Source: an uncultured Bacteroidota bacterium
Lineage (GTDB): Bacteria > Bacteroidota > Bacteroidia > Chitinophagales > Saprospiraceae
Reading direction: 5' to 3'
Assembly (NCBI GenBank): GCA_937872515.1
Contig: CALMSX010000026.1
Location: 1 to 64,000 of the forward strand
DNA length: 64,000 nt
Shown: positions 61,377 to 64,000 of the stretch, piece after piece
Position numbering within the stretch: position 1 is the first letter of the stretch
Layout of the letters: each line of letters begins with the position of its first letter
Notes under the pieces: generated by a model
The model's database searches: none
Seen by the model: only the letters and a program-made list of their open reading frames with translations
Told to the model about the DNA's origin: nothing
Translations under genes and position numbers: made by a program

Positions 61377-64000
61377 ATGGCAAAAAAATTATTGATCGTA
61401 GAGTCGCCGGCAAAGGCAAAAACGATAGAAAAATACCTCGGAGACGAATTTTTTGTGAAATCCAGCTTCGGGCACGTGCGCGACCTTGACAAGGGCAACA
61501 AAGGAGTTTTGATCGACAAAAACTTCGAACCCAGCTACATCATTTCACCTGAAAAGACCAAGGTTGTAAAAGAACTCAGAGAATCCAGTAAAAAGGCCTC
61601 AGAAGTATGGCTGGCAACGGATGAAGACCGGGAGGGAGAAGCCATTTCATGGCACCTCTGCGAGGTTTTAGACCTTGATCCCCGGCACACCAAAAGAATT
61701 GTTTTCAGTGAAATCACCAAACCAGCCATCCAAAAAGCAGTAACAGAGCCAAGAACCGTAGATCTGGACCTGGTCAATGCCCAACAAGCCAGGAGGGTTT
61801 TGGATCGTTTGGTAGGCTTTGAACTCAGCGAGGTTTTGTGGCGAAAAGTTAAAGGCAAACTTTCTGCCGGCAGGGTCCAATCGGTAGCGGTTCGACTTGT
61901 CGTTGACAGAGAAAGAGAAATCACCTCATTTGAAACTACGCCTTACTTTAAGGTTCACGCCTGGTTTGATGTATTGAATGACAGGGGAGAAAAAGTGAGC
62001 CTGAAAGCCGAACTGGTCAAAAAATTGGATGAGGTCAAACAGGCAGAAGACTTTCTCAATAAATGTAATGGAGCCGCATTTTCTATTGCGGACATAGAAA
62101 AGAAGCCGGCCAAACGCACCCCTCCAGCCCCCTTTACCACATCAACCCTGCAGCAGGAGGCCAGTCGCAAATTGTATTTTGGCGTAAACCGCACCATGCA
62201 GATTGCCCAAAAACTATATGAGGCCGGACATATCTCTTATATGCGTACCGACTCAACCAACCTAAGTGATACGGCCATTGCCGCGGTGACCAAAGAAATT
62301 GAAACCAGCTTTGGCAAAGAGTTTATCAAGGTCAGGAAATTTAAAAGTAAGACGGCCAATGCACAAGAGGCCCACGAAGCCATCAGGCCCACCTATTTTG
62401 AGAAAAAAAATGTAAGTGGTGATCGCGATGAACAAAGGTTGTACGAACTCATATGGAAACGAACCATGGCGTCTCAAATGGCAGATGCCGAATTGGAGAA
62501 GACCATCGTTTCTATTGGCATTTCTACCATGAAAGATACCTTCCTTCAGGCAGAAGGAGAGGTAATGAAATTTGAAGGTTTTCTAAAAGTATACATGGAA
62601 TCATCAGACGATGATGAAAATGAAGATGTCAAAGGCATTCTGCCGCCGCTAAAAGTGAGTCAGGTGCTGGACCTCGACAAAATGACCGCAACAGAAAAAT
62701 ACACCACTCCTCCATCGAGGTATACAGAAGCCAGTCTGGTGAAAAAACTCGAAGAACTAGGCATCGGTCGCCCTTCTACTTACGCTCCAACCATTACAAA
62801 GATCATGGAGAAAGACAGGGGTTATGTAGTAAAAGAAAGCAGGCAGGGCACACCGCGCAACTACCGCATATTGGAGTTGTCAGACAACAAGGTGAGTCAG
62901 ACGACGGCTACGGAAAACACGGGAGCCACTTCATCCAGATTGTATCCTACCGATATAGGTATGATTGTTACTGACTTCCTCAATGAACACTTTGAGGACA
63001 TCATGAATTACCAATTTACCGCCGAGGTAGAAGAAAAATTGGATGATATTTCCAATGGTACTGTAGACTGGAGGAAGTTTCTGAAAGAATTTTATTTTCC
63101 CTTCCACGAAGGAGTTGAGAATACAGTAGAAAATGCAGATCGTGCCAAGGGCAAGAGGGTCTTAGGTGTAGATCCTGCCTCCGGCAACTCTGTATTGGTG
63201 CAGATCACCCGATATGGTCCTGTGGTGCAGATAGGTACCAAAGAAGAATTGCCCGAGGACGAAAAGCCACGATTTGCCAATCTCAAGCCAGGGCAATCCA
63301 TGGAGACCCTCAGTTTTGAAGATGCCATGGAACTCTTCCAACTGCCCAAATCATTGGGAGAGTACAAGGGAGAGGAAATGATTGTCAACAATGGCAGGTT
63401 TGGTCCCTACATCAAGATTGGCGACATCTATGCCAATATACCCAGAGGAGAAGAAGCAGCCAGTATCACCAGAGAGAGGGCCATTGAGTTGGTAGAACAA
63501 AAACTCGATGAAAATGCTCCACTCGGTTATTATAACGATCTGCCCATCACCAAGGGCAAGGGCAGATTCGGTCCGTTTATCAAGTGGAACGATTTGTTTA
63601 TCAACGTACCTAAAAGGATTAACCACGATACCATCAGCCAGGAAGAAGCGATTCCCCTGATCATGGACAAGGTCGAAAAAGAGGCCAACAGGTACATTGC
63701 CAAATGGGACAAAGAAAAAATTTCGATCGAGAATGGCAGATGGGGTCCTTACATCCGATATGCCAAAAAGATGATTAAGATCCCTAAGGTGGATGGTGTC
63801 AAAATGGAAGCAGATCAATTGGTCAACACACCATTGGAGCAGGTGAAAGCATGGATTGAACTTGAAATGCCGGGTGTGTTTAAAGAAAAAGCCCCTGCCA
63901 AAAAAGCTGCAGCCAAAAAAGCCCCTGCAAAAAAAGCGGTAGCCAAAAAAGCACCCGCCAAAAAGCTAGCGGCCAAAAAGACAACCACCAAAGCCAAATA
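61377..64000 (+). CDS. topA: DNA topoisomerase I (stop codon cut by window end)
   Basis: The 874 codons read are followed by TA, the first two bases of a TAA or TAG stop, so the protein is complete but the stop is split. TOPRIM domain: LLIVESPAKAKTIEKYL … ATDEDREGEAISWHL (acidic DxD). The active-site Tyr is at ~288 in YMRTDSTNLS. The strand-passage core ends with GIGRPSTYAPTI. The C-terminus lacks Cys-type zinc fingers and instead has toprim_C repeats (NNGRFGPYIKIGDIYANIP, GKGRFGPFIKWNDLFINVP, ENGRWGPYIRYAKKMIKIP) and a Lys/Ala/Pro-rich tail (APAKKAAAKKAPAKK…). It relaxes negative supercoils. Essential housekeeping enzyme. Confidence 0.96.
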   Translation, partial: MAKKLLIVESPAKAKTIEKYLGDEFFVKSSFGHVRDLDKGNKGVLIDKNFEPSYIISPEKTKVVKELRESSKKASEVWLATDEDREGEAISWHLCEVLDLDPRHTKRIVFSEITKPAIQKAVTEPRTVDLDLVNAQQARRVLDRLVGFELSEVLWRKVKGKLSAGRVQSVAVRLVVDREREITSFETTPYFKVHAWFDVLNDRGEKVSLKAELVKKLDEVKQAEDFLNKCNGAAFSIADIEKKPAKRTPPAPFTTSTLQQEASRKLYFGVNRTMQIAQKLYEAGHISYMRTDSTNLSDTAIAAVTKEIETSFGKEFIKVRKFKSKTANAQEAHEAIRPTYFEKKNVSGDRDEQRLYELIWKRTMASQMADAELEKTIVSIGISTMKDTFLQAEGEVMKFEGFLKVYMESSDDDENEDVKGILPPLKVSQVLDLDKMTATEKYTTPPSRYTEASLVKKLEELGIGRPSTYAPTITKIMEKDRGYVVKESRQGTPRNYRILELSDNKVSQTTATENTGATSSRLYPTDIGMIVTDFLNEHFEDIMNYQFTAEVEEKLDDISNGTVDWRKFLKEFYFPFHEGVENTVENADRAKGKRVLGVDPASGNSVLVQITRYGPVVQIGTKEELPEDEKPRFANLKPGQSMETLSFEDAMELFQLPKSLGEYKGEEMIVNNGRFGPYIKIGDIYANIPRGEEAASITRERAIELVEQKLDENAPLGYYNDLPITKGKGRFGPFIKWNDLFINVPKRINHDTISQEEAIPLIMDKVEKEANRYIAKWDKEKISIENGRWGPYIRYAKKMIKIPKVDGVKMEADQLVNTPLEQVKAWIELEMPGVFKEKAPAKKAAAKKAPAKKAVAKKAPAKKLAAKKTTTKAK

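Noticed and set aside
63815..63997. Antisense open frame rich in Ala, Phe and Leu at the topA 3' end
   Set aside because: It is the complement of the Lys/Ala/Pro tail codons of topA; its low complexity follows from that and there is no start context.
1..64000. tRNA, rRNA, insertion sequence or prophage
   Set aside because: I looked for T-loop-like sequences, transposase or integrase motifs and terminal inverted repeats, and found none that stand up by eye.

Overview
The window comes from a member of the phylum Bacteroidota, most likely the Saprospiria (Saprospiraceae-like). Three things point there. Many secreted proteins end in type IX secretion (T9SS) sorting domains, both type A (…YPNP…) and type B (…FDRWGN…). 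The promoters carry the Bacteroidota -7 box TAnnTTTG. The family repertoire fits too: type III glutamine synthetase, DUF1501/DUF1800 pair, DUF4199, PspC, SdrD_B modules and SprB-type repeats. I see no rRNA, tRNA, CRISPR array, insertion sequence, integrase or phage gene. This looks like a stable chromosomal segment in which housekeeping genes alternate with cell-surface loci.

Layout. 1-6.1 kb: 3' part of a giant T9SS adhesin with seven tandem 151-residue repeats, six SdrD_B-like modules and a sorting domain. 6.2-7.8 kb: an EamA transporter and an O-methyltransferase. 7.8-11.9 kb (minus): secreted F5/8C-like protein, DUF1800 protein and Tat-exported DUF1501 protein. 12.1-15.9 kb (minus): glycerol kinase, aquaglyceroporin, a conserved membrane-anchored protein and a PhnA protein. 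16.2-18.5 kb: aconitase. 18.6-24.9 kb: a compact operon of lipoprotein, ECF sigma factor, putative anti-sigma/beta-barrel protein, and dockerin-bearing T9SS protein. 25-29.2 kb: GNAT, YdeI-like protein, a small membrane protein and a TonB-dependent receptor. 29.2-31.9 kb (minus): a T9SS type B protein. 32.2-35.9 kb: a four-module lipoprotein (cytochrome c, PA14, propeller, DUF1080). 36.1-40.1 kb: queA, a small helical protein, an RsmB-type RNA methyltransferase, and a PadR-PspC operon. 40.2-47.7 kb (minus): three consecutive T9SS substrates, two of them tandem paralogues. 47.9-51.8 kb: Fic protein, glnN, DUF4199 protein. 51.9-54.2 kb: a second ECF sigma locus with a DUF4097-like protein. 54.3-56.9 kb: secreted amidohydrolase and a polytopic glycosyltransferase. 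57-60.5 kb (minus): PorT-like barrel, M43 metalloprotease with SprB-like repeats, small membrane protein. 60.6-64 kb: DUF6794 protein and topA, whose stop codon is cut by the window end.

How the genes work together. The dominant theme is the envelope. At least eight products carry T9SS sorting domains, yet no T9SS machinery gene is present, so export depends on genes elsewhere. Two ECF sigma loci each sit with a single-TM putative anti-sigma protein and surface or periplasmic products, which suggests envelope-responsive regulation. The 18.6-24.9 kb operon is the best candidate for an undescribed system. The 32.2-35.9 kb lipoprotein is the best candidate for a new enzyme architecture, joining redox and 3-keto-glycoside chemistry in one chain.

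Limits. All family calls come from reading motifs and from knowledge of the families; no database search was run. Several genes appear to start at TTG or GTG, and those starts are less certain than the reading frames.
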